Assembly: GCA_965276765.1 (NCBI GenBank)
Contig: OZ255627.1
Location: 3,162,001 to 3,226,000 of the forward strand
Length of the DNA stretch: 64,000 nucleotides
Direction of reading: 5' to 3'
Source of the DNA: G965276765 sp965276765
GTDB lineage: Bacteria; Actinomycetota; Acidimicrobiia; Acidimicrobiales; Palsa-688
Shown: positions 35,467-43,275 of the stretch, piece by piece
How the letters are laid out: every line of letters begins with the position of its first letter
Position numbering within the stretch: position 1 is the stretch's first letter
Program-made: the position numbers and the translations under genes
Notes under the pieces: generated by a model
The model's database searches: none
Told to the model about the DNA's origin: nothing
Seen by the model: the letters and a program-made list of their open reading frames with translations, nothing else

Positions 35467-35556
35467 AGTGCCGGTGAGGTCGCCGCTGGTGGGATTGCCG
35501 CCGGTGGGATCGCCGCTGGTGAGGTCGCCGCTGGTGGGATCGCTGCCGCTGGGGTC
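35467..35556 (+). repeat. 15-bp minisatellite at the 5' end of rsmE
   Basis: Six degenerate copies of a 15-base unit (core GCCGCTGGTGRGRTC), in frame with rsmE and encoding Ala-Ala-Gly-Gly/Glu-Ile/Val. The array lies exactly where the rsmE start codon and ribosome-binding site should be, and contains no in-frame ATG, GTG or TTG. Confidence 0.9.
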
Positions 35557-36285
35557 GCCGAGCAAGCCCGCCGAGCTGCGGCCCACGTCTTCGTCGCCGA
35601 CATCGAGGCCCCTGCTCTCGCCGCCGACGACGACCGCCACCTGCGCCGCGTCCTGCGGTTGCGGCCCGGGGAAACACTGAGCATCACCGACGGCGCCGGC
35701 CGGTGGCGACCCTGCACCCTCGCCGGCGATGGACGCCTCGAGCCGGCAGGCGATGCCGTCCTCGTGGCCGCGGCGGCGCCGATCCTCACCGTTGCCATGG
35801 CCGCGGCGAAACGAGACCGCAGCGAGTGGGCCGTGCAGAAGCTCACCGAGATCGGCGTCGATCGCGTCGTCATCCTGATCACCGAGCGCTCCGTGGTGCG
35901 CTGGGACGCCGAGCGGACGCCGCGTCACCTGGCTCGGTTGGAAGCCGTGGCCAGGGCGGCGGCGATGCAGAGCCGGCGGGTGAGGCTGCCGGATGTCTCG
36001 GGACCCGTGCCGTTCGCCTCGTTTGTCGAGGAGACCGCACCGGCCGGTCAGGCGGCCATGGCCGAACCGGGGGGGATCAGCCCGAGCATCGAGCACCCGA
36101 CACTGCTGATCGGTCCCGAGGGTGGCTGGTCGCCGGAGGAGCTGGCCGCCGGCCCCGTGGCGGTATCGCTGGCCCCAACGATCCTGCGCACGGAGACGGC
36201 CGCAGTGGTCGGAGGCACGATCCTGATGGCTCTACGTAGCCAGAATCTCACTTTGGGCGGCGTTATGGAGGCGGGGTCCGCCTGA
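35539..36285 (+). CDS. rsmE: 16S rRNA m3U1498 methyltransferase, start codon unresolved
   Basis: About 248 residues if begun at ATC 35539. AHVFVADIEAPALAADDDRHLRRVLRLRPGE is the N-terminal PUA-like domain; AAAKRDRSEWAVQKLTEIGVDRVV, LLIGPEGGWSPEEL and VSLAPTILRTETAAVVGGTI form the SPOUT knot that binds SAM. The frame has no normal start codon between dnaJ and the conserved N-terminus; only ATT 35494, ATC 35509, ATC 35539 or ACG 35434 are possible, and a GTG at 35468 is out of frame. The chosen ATC gives the usual family length. Initiation may need a rare codon, a frameshift, or the repeat may have displaced the start. Confidence 0.85.
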   Translation: MAAAGVAEQARRAAAHVFVADIEAPALAADDDRHLRRVLRLRPGETLSITDGAGRWRPCTLAGDGRLEPAGDAVLVAAAAPILTVAMAAAKRDRSEWAVQKLTEIGVDRVVILITERSVVRWDAERTPRHLARLEAVARAAAMQSRRVRLPDVSGPVPFASFVEETAPAGQAAMAEPGGISPSIEHPTLLIGPEGGWSPEELAAGPVAVSLAPTILRTETAAVVGGTILMALRSQNLTLGGVMEAGSA

Positions 36286-36310
36286 ACGTCACGGTGGGTG
36301 GTAGTCGTCT

Positions 36311-36324
36311 AGTGTTTACACACT
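36311..36324. promoter_or_regulatory. Inverted repeat AGTGT-TTAC-ACACT upstream of bldD-like gene
   Basis: Five-base arms around a 4-base spacer, about 106 bases upstream of the bldD-like GTG; TAGTGT at its left edge could be a -10. Streptomyces BldD binds a short AGTGA-type palindrome and represses its own gene, so autoregulation is a reasonable guess. Confidence 0.4.
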
Positions 36325-36429
36325 GTCGTTCCCGGACTGCGGTTCACCCGCACGCCGACCCCGGGTCGGACGGCTCGATACCCACCCACTCGACCCCACG
36401 GTGTCGGTGGAACTCCAGAAGGGACAGCA

Positions 36430-36942
36430 GTGTCAGAAGATACGTCGGCGACCTACGCACGGAGGGTGGGGGCCCGTCTTCGCAATGTGCGCCGCCAACA
36501 GCGGCTCTCGCTCCAGGGGGTCGAAGCCGCCTCGGGGCGCGAGTTCAGGGCGTCGGTGCTCGGAGCCTACGAACGAGGGGAGCGGGCCATCTCGGTCCCG
36601 CGCCTCCAGCGGCTCGCCGAGCTCTACCACCTGCCCGTCGACCGGCTCCTTCCGCGCGACACCACCGCCGGGCCTGACTGGCAAACCGGCGAGGCCGACC
36701 GTCGCCCCTTCGAAGGCAGTCCCGGCCGGGTCACCGTCGATCTCTCTCGTCTCGAAGTGGACGGGCACCCCGAGCAGGCGCTGCTCGCCCGCTACGTCAG
36801 AGCCCTGCAGCTCCAGCGAGAGGACTTCGCCGGGCGCATCATGACCATCCGGGATGACGACGTGCGGGCCATCGCCTGCATGCTTGGCACCGAGCCGCAG
36901 CAGATGCGGCGCCGGCTGGCGGAGCTCGGCTTCATCCACTGA
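36430..36942 (+). CDS. BldD-like c-di-GMP-responsive regulator
   Basis: 170 residues. The N-terminal helix-turn-helix (ARLRNVRRQQRLSLQGVEAASG, then LGAYERGERAISVPRLQRLAELYHLPVDRLLP) matches BldD closely. In Streptomyces BldD the C-terminal domain binds tetrameric c-di-GMP through an RGD-x8-RQDD motif; here the same place reads RED (130-132), eight residues, then RDDD (141-144). Charged key residues are kept but Gly and Gln are replaced. GTG 36430 follows AAGGGACA. Its targets in a non-sporulating lineage are unknown. Confidence 0.88.
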   Translation: MSEDTSATYARRVGARLRNVRRQQRLSLQGVEAASGREFRASVLGAYERGERAISVPRLQRLAELYHLPVDRLLPRDTTAGPDWQTGEADRRPFEGSPGRVTVDLSRLEVDGHPEQALLARYVRALQLQREDFAGRIMTIRDDDVRAIACMLGTEPQQMRRRLAELGFIH

Positions 36943-36971
36943 AGGCCGCTCGTGGGCCGGGCCGGGCCAAG

Positions 36972-38147
36972 ATGGACGGCGTGAGCGAAGCGACTCGAGC
37001 GAGATGGCCGAGTAGAGGTCCGGCCGGTCTTGATGAGGCCCCGGCCACCCCGTTCGGGCTCTACGTCCACATCCCGTTCTGCACGCACCGTTGCGACTAC
37101 TGCGCCTTCGCCACATGGACGGACCGGCATCACCTGATGGCCGACTACGCCGGGGCCTGCCGCGTCGAGATCGAGCGAGCCGTCGATGACGGGATGCCCG
37201 CGGCGACCTCGGTGTTCTTCGGGGGTGGCACACCGTCGCTCGTACCCGTTCCCTTGTTTCGGTCGGTGCTCGACGCCGTGCCTCGCCGGCCCGACTGCGA
37301 GGTCACGATCGAGTGCAACCCCGAAGACGTAGACATCGACCGCCTCACGGCCTACCACCACGCCGGCGTGACCCGGCTGTCGTTCGGTGTGCAGTCGATG
37401 GAGACCGGTGTCCTGGCCTCCCTCGGTCGACGCCACGATCCCGGTGCCGTGCACCGGGCCGCTCACGCCGCCGGCCGCAGCGGGTTTGCCGAGGCCTACA
37501 GCCTCGACCTCATCTACGGCGCCGCCGGCGAAACGTTGGACGATTGGCGGTCGACGCTCGTTGCGGCTCTTGGCTTGGACCCGCCTCCCGCTCACGTCAG
37601 TGCCTACGCCTTGACCGTCGAGGCGGGCACACCGCTGGCACGCGACCGCGACCGCCACCCCGACGGCGACGATCAGGCCGACAAGTACCTCGTCGCCGAC
37701 GAGCTCCTGGCGGACGCCGGTCTCGAATGGTACGAGCTCTCCAACTGGGCGCGGCCGGGCGCGGAATGTGCCCACAACCGGTTGTACTGGGCCCAGGGCG
37801 AGTACCTCGGGATCGGCTGCTCCGCTCACTCTCACCGGTATCTGCCCGAAGGGCGGGCCCGGCGCTGGTGGAACGTGCGGACCCCCGACCGTTATGTCGG
37901 CCTTGTCGAAGCGGGCGCCGGCGCCGAGGCGGCGGGCGAGGATCTCGAGCCCGAGGTGCGGCGCTTCGAGGCCACGACGCTGGCCGTGCGGACCCGCGAT
38001 GGTCTGGCCGCCGACTCGGTCGATGCCGTCGCCCTCGCCGATCTCGTCGCGGCTGGTCTCGTGCAGCGTGAGGGGTCGAGGGCGGTGCTCACCCTGCGGG
38101 GCCGGCTGCTCGCCAACGAGGTCGCGGTGCGGCTGGCCCGCGACTGA
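36972..38147 (+). CDS. hemW: HemW-like radical SAM heme chaperone
   Basis: 391 residues. YVHIPFCTHRCDYCAFAT carries the CxxxCxxC iron-sulfur ligands; FFGGGTPSLV, ECNPEDVD, RLSFGVQSM and the HemW-specific HNRLYWAQGEYLGIGCSAHS follow. Lacks the extra cysteine extension and length of coproporphyrinogen dehydrogenase HemN, so heme trafficking to respiratory enzymes is the better call. ATG 36972 or GTG 36981 could be the start. Confidence 0.92.
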   Translation: MDGVSEATRARWPSRGPAGLDEAPATPFGLYVHIPFCTHRCDYCAFATWTDRHHLMADYAGACRVEIERAVDDGMPAATSVFFGGGTPSLVPVPLFRSVLDAVPRRPDCEVTIECNPEDVDIDRLTAYHHAGVTRLSFGVQSMETGVLASLGRRHDPGAVHRAAHAAGRSGFAEAYSLDLIYGAAGETLDDWRSTLVAALGLDPPPAHVSAYALTVEAGTPLARDRDRHPDGDDQADKYLVADELLADAGLEWYELSNWARPGAECAHNRLYWAQGEYLGIGCSAHSHRYLPEGRARRWWNVRTPDRYVGLVEAGAGAEAAGEDLEPEVRRFEATTLAVRTRDGLAADSVDAVALADLVAAGLVQREGSRAVLTLRGRLLANEVAVRLARD

Positions 38148-38217
38148 GCGAGCCAGGACCGCTCGACCCGACCGTGGGACGTGTGGGTGGTCGGGGAAAT
38201 TGGGAACAACCTCTGCC

Positions 38218-39573
38218 ATGCCCGACGCCACGGATGATGCGGCCACGATCCTCGCCCGCCAGGATCGGATCCCGGTCTGGGCCCTGCCGTACTCCTACCT
38301 GGTCATCATCGGAGTGGGCTACTTCTTCACCTTCTACGACATCGCCGACATCGGCTACGGCATGCCGGCTATCGCCAAGCAGTTTGGCCTCTCCGGGTCG
38401 ACAAGCACCTTCGTAGCGCTGTCCATCGGCCTGATCGGCTACGCCGTCGGGTCGATCCTCATCGGGTCGCTCTCCGACCGGTTCGGCCGGTATCGGATCC
38501 TGCTCCTCACCATCGGGCTGACCGCAGCCGGCTCGTTTCTCGACGCCACCGCCACCGGCGTGGTCACCCTCAGCCTGTGGCGTTTCGTCACCGGCATGGG
38601 CGTGGGCGCCGACCTCAACCTGGTCTCGACCTATGTAGGCGAGCTGGCGCCGGCCTCGCAGCGCGGGCGCATCTCCAATCTCACTTTTCTCGTGGGGATC
38701 CTCGGCCAGGCGGTCACCCCGTTCGTGGCCCTTGCTCTCGTGCCCAACCTCACCTACGGGTGGCGGCTGCTCTTCGTCATCGGTGGCGTCATCGCCACGG
38801 TCGGGCTGGTCGGCCGCTTCGAGCTACCCGAATCGCCCCGCTGGCTCGCCCTCCACGGCCGCACGGATGAGGCCGATGCCATCGTGGCCCGCATGGAGGA
38901 CACGGCCCGCAGCCGCGGCGTCCAGCTTCCGGATCCTGAGGTCGACGACGTCCCCATCGCCGTCGACCGGCTGCCGGCCCGGTCGCTGCTCCGGGCTCCG
39001 TTCGCTCGACGGCTGGCCGTCCTCGTGCCCATGTGGTTTCTCTGGTACATCGGCAACTACGGGTTCCTCGGAGACTCCGCCACCCTCCTCTCCGCCCAGG
39101 GCCACGACATCGCCAGCTCGATTCTCTACCTCGGCGTCGGTGGGCTCGGGTACCCGGTGGGTGCCCTGGTGATGGCGGCCGTGGCGGACCGCTACGAACG
39201 TAAGTACCTGATGTTCGCCTCGTCGGTGGTCTGGCTCGGCGGCATGCTCCTCGTGGGCACGCTGGCCAACGAGGGCGTCCTCGTGCTCGGCGCGTTTCTC
39301 GCCGCCCTCGGATTGGGCATGTGGCTCCAGGTGGCCTACACCTACACCGCAGAGAACTTCCCGACCAGAGCCCGCGCCACCGGCTTCGCCGTCTCCGATG
39401 GGGTGGGCCATGCCGGGGGTGCCGTCGGAGGCCTGGCGCTGCCGCATCTTGTCGCCGGAACCTCCTTCTTCACCGGCTTCGCCGGCATCGGGGTGACCGG
39501 ATTGGCGGCCGGCGTCGTCGCCCTGTTCGGGCCTCGCTCGAGCGGGCAGCGCCTCGAGAAGCTCTCGGAGTGA
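38218..39573 (+). CDS. MFS transporter, sugar/metabolite:H+ symporter type
   Basis: 451 residues with about 12 membrane helices. GSLSDRFGRYRIL between helices 2 and 3 is the MFS signature; RFVTGMGVGADLNLVSTYVGELAP and RFELPESPRWLALHGRTDEA at the middle are typical of the sugar porter/metabolite-proton symporter groups. A cytoplasmic loop of about 70 residues separates the halves. ATG 38218; the upstream open frame is inside hemW. Substrate unknown. Confidence 0.88.
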   Translation: MPDATDDAATILARQDRIPVWALPYSYLVIIGVGYFFTFYDIADIGYGMPAIAKQFGLSGSTSTFVALSIGLIGYAVGSILIGSLSDRFGRYRILLLTIGLTAAGSFLDATATGVVTLSLWRFVTGMGVGADLNLVSTYVGELAPASQRGRISNLTFLVGILGQAVTPFVALALVPNLTYGWRLLFVIGGVIATVGLVGRFELPESPRWLALHGRTDEADAIVARMEDTARSRGVQLPDPEVDDVPIAVDRLPARSLLRAPFARRLAVLVPMWFLWYIGNYGFLGDSATLLSAQGHDIASSILYLGVGGLGYPVGALVMAAVADRYERKYLMFASSVVWLGGMLLVGTLANEGVLVLGAFLAALGLGMWLQVAYTYTAENFPTRARATGFAVSDGVGHAGGAVGGLALPHLVAGTSFFTGFAGIGVTGLAAGVVALFGPRSSGQRLEKLSE

Positions 39574-39593
39574 TCGTCGGCGCCGCGCCGGCT

Positions 39594-40823
39594 TCACGGT
39601 CCGGTGGAGGAGTGGCCGAGCGGCGGGAGACGGAGCCGGTCCCCGGGGAAGAGCAGGTCGGGGTCGCCGGGTACCGGCAGCCGATCGAGGTTGTCCCTGA
39701 TGAGACGGGACCAGTAGGGGGCGACCTCGCGGCACCCCGGCCGGCGTCCCAGCTGCTCGGCGACCCGCTCGGTGGCGATGCTCCAGAAGCTGTCGCCGGG
39801 CGCAACGACCCATACCCCGAACGGCTCGCGTGCCCCGGAGGTCGCACGCTCGCCGGCGCCGCTGGGACGTTGCTCCGGTCTTAGGGCGCCGGATCGGTGC
39901 GCGCCGCCGCGCATGCTGGCGCCGGGCTGTTTCGTGGGGGATGAGCCGGCGGGGGCGGAGGACCGGGCGGGGGTGGTCCGGGGTTTACCCGGGGAGCCGG
40001 CACGCCGAGGACCCGCCGGGGGGTGGGTCGACCCATCCCGCGGTGCGTGCGGCTCGCTCGGTTTCGCCGCCGGCGGGGCGGGGGCCGAAGGTGATGTCAG
40101 GCCCGGGGTGGTGGGGATTGGCGGCGTGGTGGGGCTTGGCGGCGTGGTGGGGGCGGACGGGGTGGTGGGGGCTGGCGGGGTGGTGGGGACTGGCGGGGCG
40201 GTCGTGGCCGGCGGGGCGGTCTTGGTCGGAGGGCGCACCCGACGCAGCACGGGCGGACCCTGGGCGGTCGCAGGGCCATCCGTCACCGACGGCCCCGCTG
40301 TCGGGTCGCGCCGAGGCGGGACGGCGAGCCGACGCATCGTCGGGGGCGCGGGGTGGGTGCTCGAAGGTGATCCATTTGGCGGTCGCCCGGCACGGGCCAG
40401 GCTCACTGCGGGCCGGCGGTGGTTGGCCGGCGGTTGGGCGCCGGCGGGACGGGCCAGGATCATCGACGCGCCGAGCATCGCGGCGCCCGTGCTCAGGGCC
40501 AGCAATCGATGGAAGGAAGACGGGAGGAGCCGGCGGGCCACGTCGACCGTCGGACGGTGGTCAATGACGCAGCCGAGCAAGGCCAGGGCGACCACCAGGA
40601 GAAGGTAGGCACCGGCGACCACGGCGGCTACGCGAAGCACGACCATGACGACGTCGACGAGCGGGGTCCGGGTGATCCAAGATGCGAGCGCCGCAGGCCG
40701 GCGAATGTCGGGGGCGGCGAGTCGGCCGCGACCGGCGACGTGAAGGGCGAAGACGGCGCCGGCGATGACGACGATGCGGCACACGAGGCCCGGCATTCCA
40801 GGCCGCACCTCGGGCCGGGTCAT
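39594..40823 (-). CDS. LysM-domain membrane protein with Thr-Pro-rich linker
   Basis: 409 residues. Three hydrophobic segments lie within about the first 130 residues (VCRIVVIAGAVFALHVAG, then VVMVVLRVAAVVAGAYLLL, then LLALSTGAAMLGASMILA). A long disordered linker with (A/S)PTTP repeats follows, and a C-terminal LysM-type module reads VVAPGDSFWSIATERV, then LFPGDRLRLPP. LysM binds peptidoglycan, so the C-terminus is expected in the cell wall. Its ATG overlaps the stop of the upstream pseudokinase (ATGA), so the two are co-translated. Both are downstream of the Tad pilus genes on the same strand; a role in anchoring or sensing at the pilus is conjecture. Confidence 0.82.
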   Translation of the reverse strand: MTRPEVRPGMPGLVCRIVVIAGAVFALHVAGRGRLAAPDIRRPAALASWITRTPLVDVVMVVLRVAAVVAGAYLLLVVALALLGCVIDHRPTVDVARRLLPSSFHRLLALSTGAAMLGASMILARPAGAQPPANHRRPAVSLARAGRPPNGSPSSTHPAPPTMRRLAVPPRRDPTAGPSVTDGPATAQGPPVLRRVRPPTKTAPPATTAPPVPTTPPAPTTPSAPTTPPSPTTPPIPTTPGLTSPSAPAPPAAKPSEPHAPRDGSTHPPAGPRRAGSPGKPRTTPARSSAPAGSSPTKQPGASMRGGAHRSGALRPEQRPSGAGERATSGAREPFGVWVVAPGDSFWSIATERVAEQLGRRPGCREVAPYWSRLIRDNLDRLPVPGDPDLLFPGDRLRLPPLGHSSTGP

Positions 40824-42058
40824 CGGTGGACCCTCAGCGGGTCGACCACAACCGTCGCCCCCTTCGTCGTGCGGACCACGAGGCGATCGCAGCCCGACGC
40901 CTGGGGCGCGACGACGAGCGACTCGGCGGGCGGCACCGAGGCGACCGGCCGAGCGCTGACAGCGGTCGATTGCGCCCATCGGTGCCACACCCATATCCGT
41001 CCGCTGCGCCGATCGAGCGCCGCCGGGAGACTCGTCGACGCGCACGTCCAGCGGCCGAGCACGACCTCGACCGCGGGAAGGTCGATGGCGAACGTTCCCG
41101 CCGGCGTCGAGAACCGGCCGTCGGTGACCGGGATCGCCCCGCAGCCCCGGTCAGCGGCCGGGCAGGGTGCGGCCCGTGACGTCCCGGAGCGATGGGCCGC
41201 GCCACCGATCACCATGCCGACGCCGGCAAGAGCAGCCACGGCGCCGGCGAGCACGACGACACCCGTGGCGCGCCGACGGGTGAGCCGCTGCGGGCGCCCG
41301 GCGGCGACCCGTAACGGGTGACAGTGCATCCCGTCGGGTGCTCGGCGCGCCCCGGAGACCGATGGCGACGTGACTGCAGGTGCCGGATCCGTGGGCACGA
41401 GACCTTCGGCCGGCTCGGCTTCGACGCCTTGCTCCTCGACCGGCGGGTTACCGGGATCGGCCGGACCCGGCGCCGGACTCCGGGATGCCGATGGAAGGTG
41501 GGCGTCGCCGACAAGGTGGATGATCGAGCTGGCAAAGGCCCGTGCGGTGGGCTCTCTTCGCCGACGTCCTGCGGGAGCGGTGAGGAGGCGAACGAAGCGC
41601 CTCGGCGCACCCGGGGGGAGGCGTTTGGCCAAGAGGCGGCGGAGGGCGGCCACGTCGTCGCCATGGTCGAGATCGTCCCTGGCACCTCCGTACCCGAGGC
41701 TGCACAGGACCGGTCTCCCGTCGTCGCCGACGATGATGTGGTCAGGACCGACGGCGCCGTGCACGATGCCGAGATCATGCAGGTCGGCCAGGATCGTGGC
41801 CACGGCGGCGCCGAGCCCGGCCAGCTCCGTGAGCGTGAGGTCGGTCAGCGTCGCAAGATCCGAACCCCGCACGTGGCGAGTCCACAGAACGGTTGCGCCT
41901 TCGGGCACGGTCTCGATGCGGGTGAGCTGGACGACCCCGGGATGGGCGGCCCGGCCGAGCGCGGCCGCCTCCCGGCGAAGCCGGGCGGCCTCGCTTGCGG
42001 TCGAGGACCGCTTGGACACGAGAGCCGGAACGCTCTCGCTATCGACCAGGACATCCAT
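40820..42058 (-). CDS. Membrane-anchored protein pseudokinase
   Basis: 412 residues from ATG 42058; an ATG at 42082 would add eight AT-rich codons unlike the rest. The N-terminal half follows the Ser/Thr kinase fold: VSKRSS (possible strand-3 lysine), REAAAL (C-helix Glu), and LHDLGIVHGAVGPDHIIV where the catalytic loop HRDLKPxN should be. The catalytic Asp and the metal-binding Asn are missing, and DFG is replaced by SLG. About 90 disordered residues, one helix (ATGVVVLAGAVAALAGVGMVIGG) and an exported C-terminal domain with paired cysteines follow. Likely a signalling scaffold, not an enzyme. Confidence 0.8.
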   Translation of the reverse strand: MDVLVDSESVPALVSKRSSTASEAARLRREAAALGRAAHPGVVQLTRIETVPEGATVLWTRHVRGSDLATLTDLTLTELAGLGAAVATILADLHDLGIVHGAVGPDHIIVGDDGRPVLCSLGYGGARDDLDHGDDVAALRRLLAKRLPPGAPRRFVRLLTAPAGRRRREPTARAFASSIIHLVGDAHLPSASRSPAPGPADPGNPPVEEQGVEAEPAEGLVPTDPAPAVTSPSVSGARRAPDGMHCHPLRVAAGRPQRLTRRRATGVVVLAGAVAALAGVGMVIGGAAHRSGTSRAAPCPAADRGCGAIPVTDGRFSTPAGTFAIDLPAVEVVLGRWTCASTSLPAALDRRSGRIWVWHRWAQSTAVSARPVASVPPAESLVVAPQASGCDRLVVRTTKGATVVVDPLRVHR

Positions 42059-42172
42059 ATCGATAAAAATAACATGAAACAACCTGAAATATCTTCTTCG
42101 TTTCCCAAAAAAATGCCAACGCTCAAGCTATGACGCGATATATCGTTAACTCATAACGAAAGGAGTGCCCCT
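42059..42172. promoter_or_regulatory. AT-rich divergent promoter region
   Basis: This 114-base gap between the pseudokinase and the His-rich gene is about 60% A+T in a window of about 70% G+C. It contains the palindrome CGATATATCG (42136-42145), the inverted repeat CGTTA-ACTCA-TAACG (42144-42158), a leftward TATTTT near the pseudokinase start, and a strong GAAAGGAG ribosome-binding site (42158-42165) for the rightward gene. AT-rich DNA of this kind often marks nucleoid-protein-silenced or strongly regulated promoters. Confidence 0.6.
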
Positions 42173-42607
42173 ATGGCACCGCACAACACCGAATACGAAC
42201 GCATCGAAGGGGAGGACCCCGAGGAATTCCCTCGGGGTCGCTTCGACGACCGGAGAGGCGGGCGACCCTGGGGTCGCCGGGGTCAAGATGGCTACGGCCA
42301 TCCCCACGAACACGATCATCCCCACGGCCATGACCACCCGTTGGCCCGCTTCGCCGGAGAGGGTCGACCGGGCCGTCGCCCCCGCCGGGGTCCGGATGAG
42401 GCCGGGTGGCGAGACGACCCCCTGCGGTCGAGGGCAAGAAACCTCATCGAGGCCACCAGGGCCGCCGGGCACCGAGGCGAGTCCACCCGAACCGAGGTCG
42501 GCGACATCATCGACCGGGCGACGAGGTCCATCTACCGCTTGCTGGCCGAGGAGCCGGCCTCAGAGCGGGAAGAGGAACCGGGCGCATCGGCTCCGACGAC
42601 CAACTGA
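42173..42607 (+). CDS. Small His-rich charged protein, function unknown
   Basis: 144 residues, no signal peptide or membrane helix. The middle has HPHEHDHPHGHDHP, a likely metal-binding stretch, inside an Arg/Gly/Asp-rich disordered region; the C-terminal third (RARNLIEATRAAGHRG, then EVGDIIDRATRSIYRLLAEEP) looks helical. ATG 42173 has the best ribosome-binding site of the window, so it is probably well expressed. I do not recognise the family. It is divergent from the pseudokinase and its 3' end faces the TadG-like gene across a palindrome. Confidence 0.72.
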   Translation: MAPHNTEYERIEGEDPEEFPRGRFDDRRGGRPWGRRGQDGYGHPHEHDHPHGHDHPLARFAGEGRPGRRPRRGPDEAGWRDDPLRSRARNLIEATRAAGHRGESTRTEVGDIIDRATRSIYRLLAEEPASEREEEPGASAPTTN

Positions 42608-42629
42608 CGGCCCGACCCCAAACCGAGCC

Positions 42630-42681
42630 GCTTCTGTGCCGACTCTTACGGAGTGAGTCCGTACAAGTGGGCAAAAAAAAC
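42630..42681. repeat. Degenerate palindromic element (related to 57891-57941)
   Basis: A 52-base imperfect hairpin between convergent genes. It can be aligned base for base with the perfect palindrome at 57891-57941: both begin GCTTCT and share TGCC, TTAC, AAGTGGGCAAA and a final AAAC, with the tip rewritten but still base-paired (ACGGA/TCCGT). That compensatory change at the tip suggests selection on structure. Confidence 0.75.
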
Positions 42682-42705
42682 TGCCGGACTTCGGCCAGGT
42701 GGCGT

Positions 42706-43275
42706 TCAGGCGGGACAGCCGATCGGCTTCGGCGCCGGCGGGGGCACCCGAGCCCCTGCCGGGCCCTGCTGGGCGTCCGCCGTCACCTCGGCCGAGACTT
42801 GCCTCGTGGCAAACCCCGGGACGACTCGGCCGAAGACGGCGTCGACCCGGGCGGTGGCCACGACCTCGACCTCGGCGCCGGACACACCGACCGACAGGCG
42901 AACGTCATGCAGGCCGCCGTCTCCCTGCGCCGCCATGGAGCGGCACACCTCCACGGCGGTCGCCGAAGGATCGAGGACCACGGAGCCGCGCTGGTAGAAG
43001 CTGCTGTTGCTCAACCCGGCGGTCGCCGCATCGTTGGCCGCAGCCGTGACGGCGTCGTTGAGCTGGCGCTGGCCGAGATAGGCGACGGCGCTGTCGACGC
43101 TCAGTGCCGCCAGCAGCATCAGGACAAGGAATCCGGCGGGAACGAGCATGAGGGCGCTCCCGGCGTCCCGGTCCCCCTTTCCCCGCCGCTTCGAAGTCCA
43201 CCGCCTCGAAGTCCACCGCTTCGAGGTCCGTCGCGTCGAACTCCGCAGCCGCGGGCACCACTCGCTCACGCGCAT
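42706..43275 (-). CDS. TadG-like pilus assembly protein
   Basis: 189 residues from ATG 43275; GTG 43269 would overlap the previous stop as GTGA. A basic N-terminus containing four copies of a Ser-Lys-Arg-Trp-Thr-like unit precedes one membrane helix (GSALMLVPAGFLVLMLLAALSVDSAVAYL) and a C-terminal extracytoplasmic domain. The helix-then-DAAARxGA-like layout (QLNDAVTAAANDAATAGL) is that of TadE/TadG minor pilins. Last gene of the pilus structural set. Confidence 0.78.
   Translation of the reverse strand: MRVSEWCPRLRSSTRRTSKRWTSRRWTSKRRGKGDRDAGSALMLVPAGFLVLMLLAALSVDSAVAYLGQRQLNDAVTAAANDAATAGLSNSSFYQRGSVVLDPSATAVEVCRSMAAQGDGGLHDVRLSVGVSGAEVEVVATARVDAVFGRVVPGFATRQVSAEVTADAQQGPAGARVPPPAPKPIGCPA
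43187..43246 (-). repeat. 15-bp tandem repeat in TadG-like N-terminus
   Basis: Four copies of a 15-base unit (core CGCTTCGAAGTCCAC on the plus strand), decreasing in identity leftward to rightward. In frame; encodes Arg-Trp-Thr-Ser-Lys-type pentads in the cytoplasmic tail. Confidence 0.85.
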
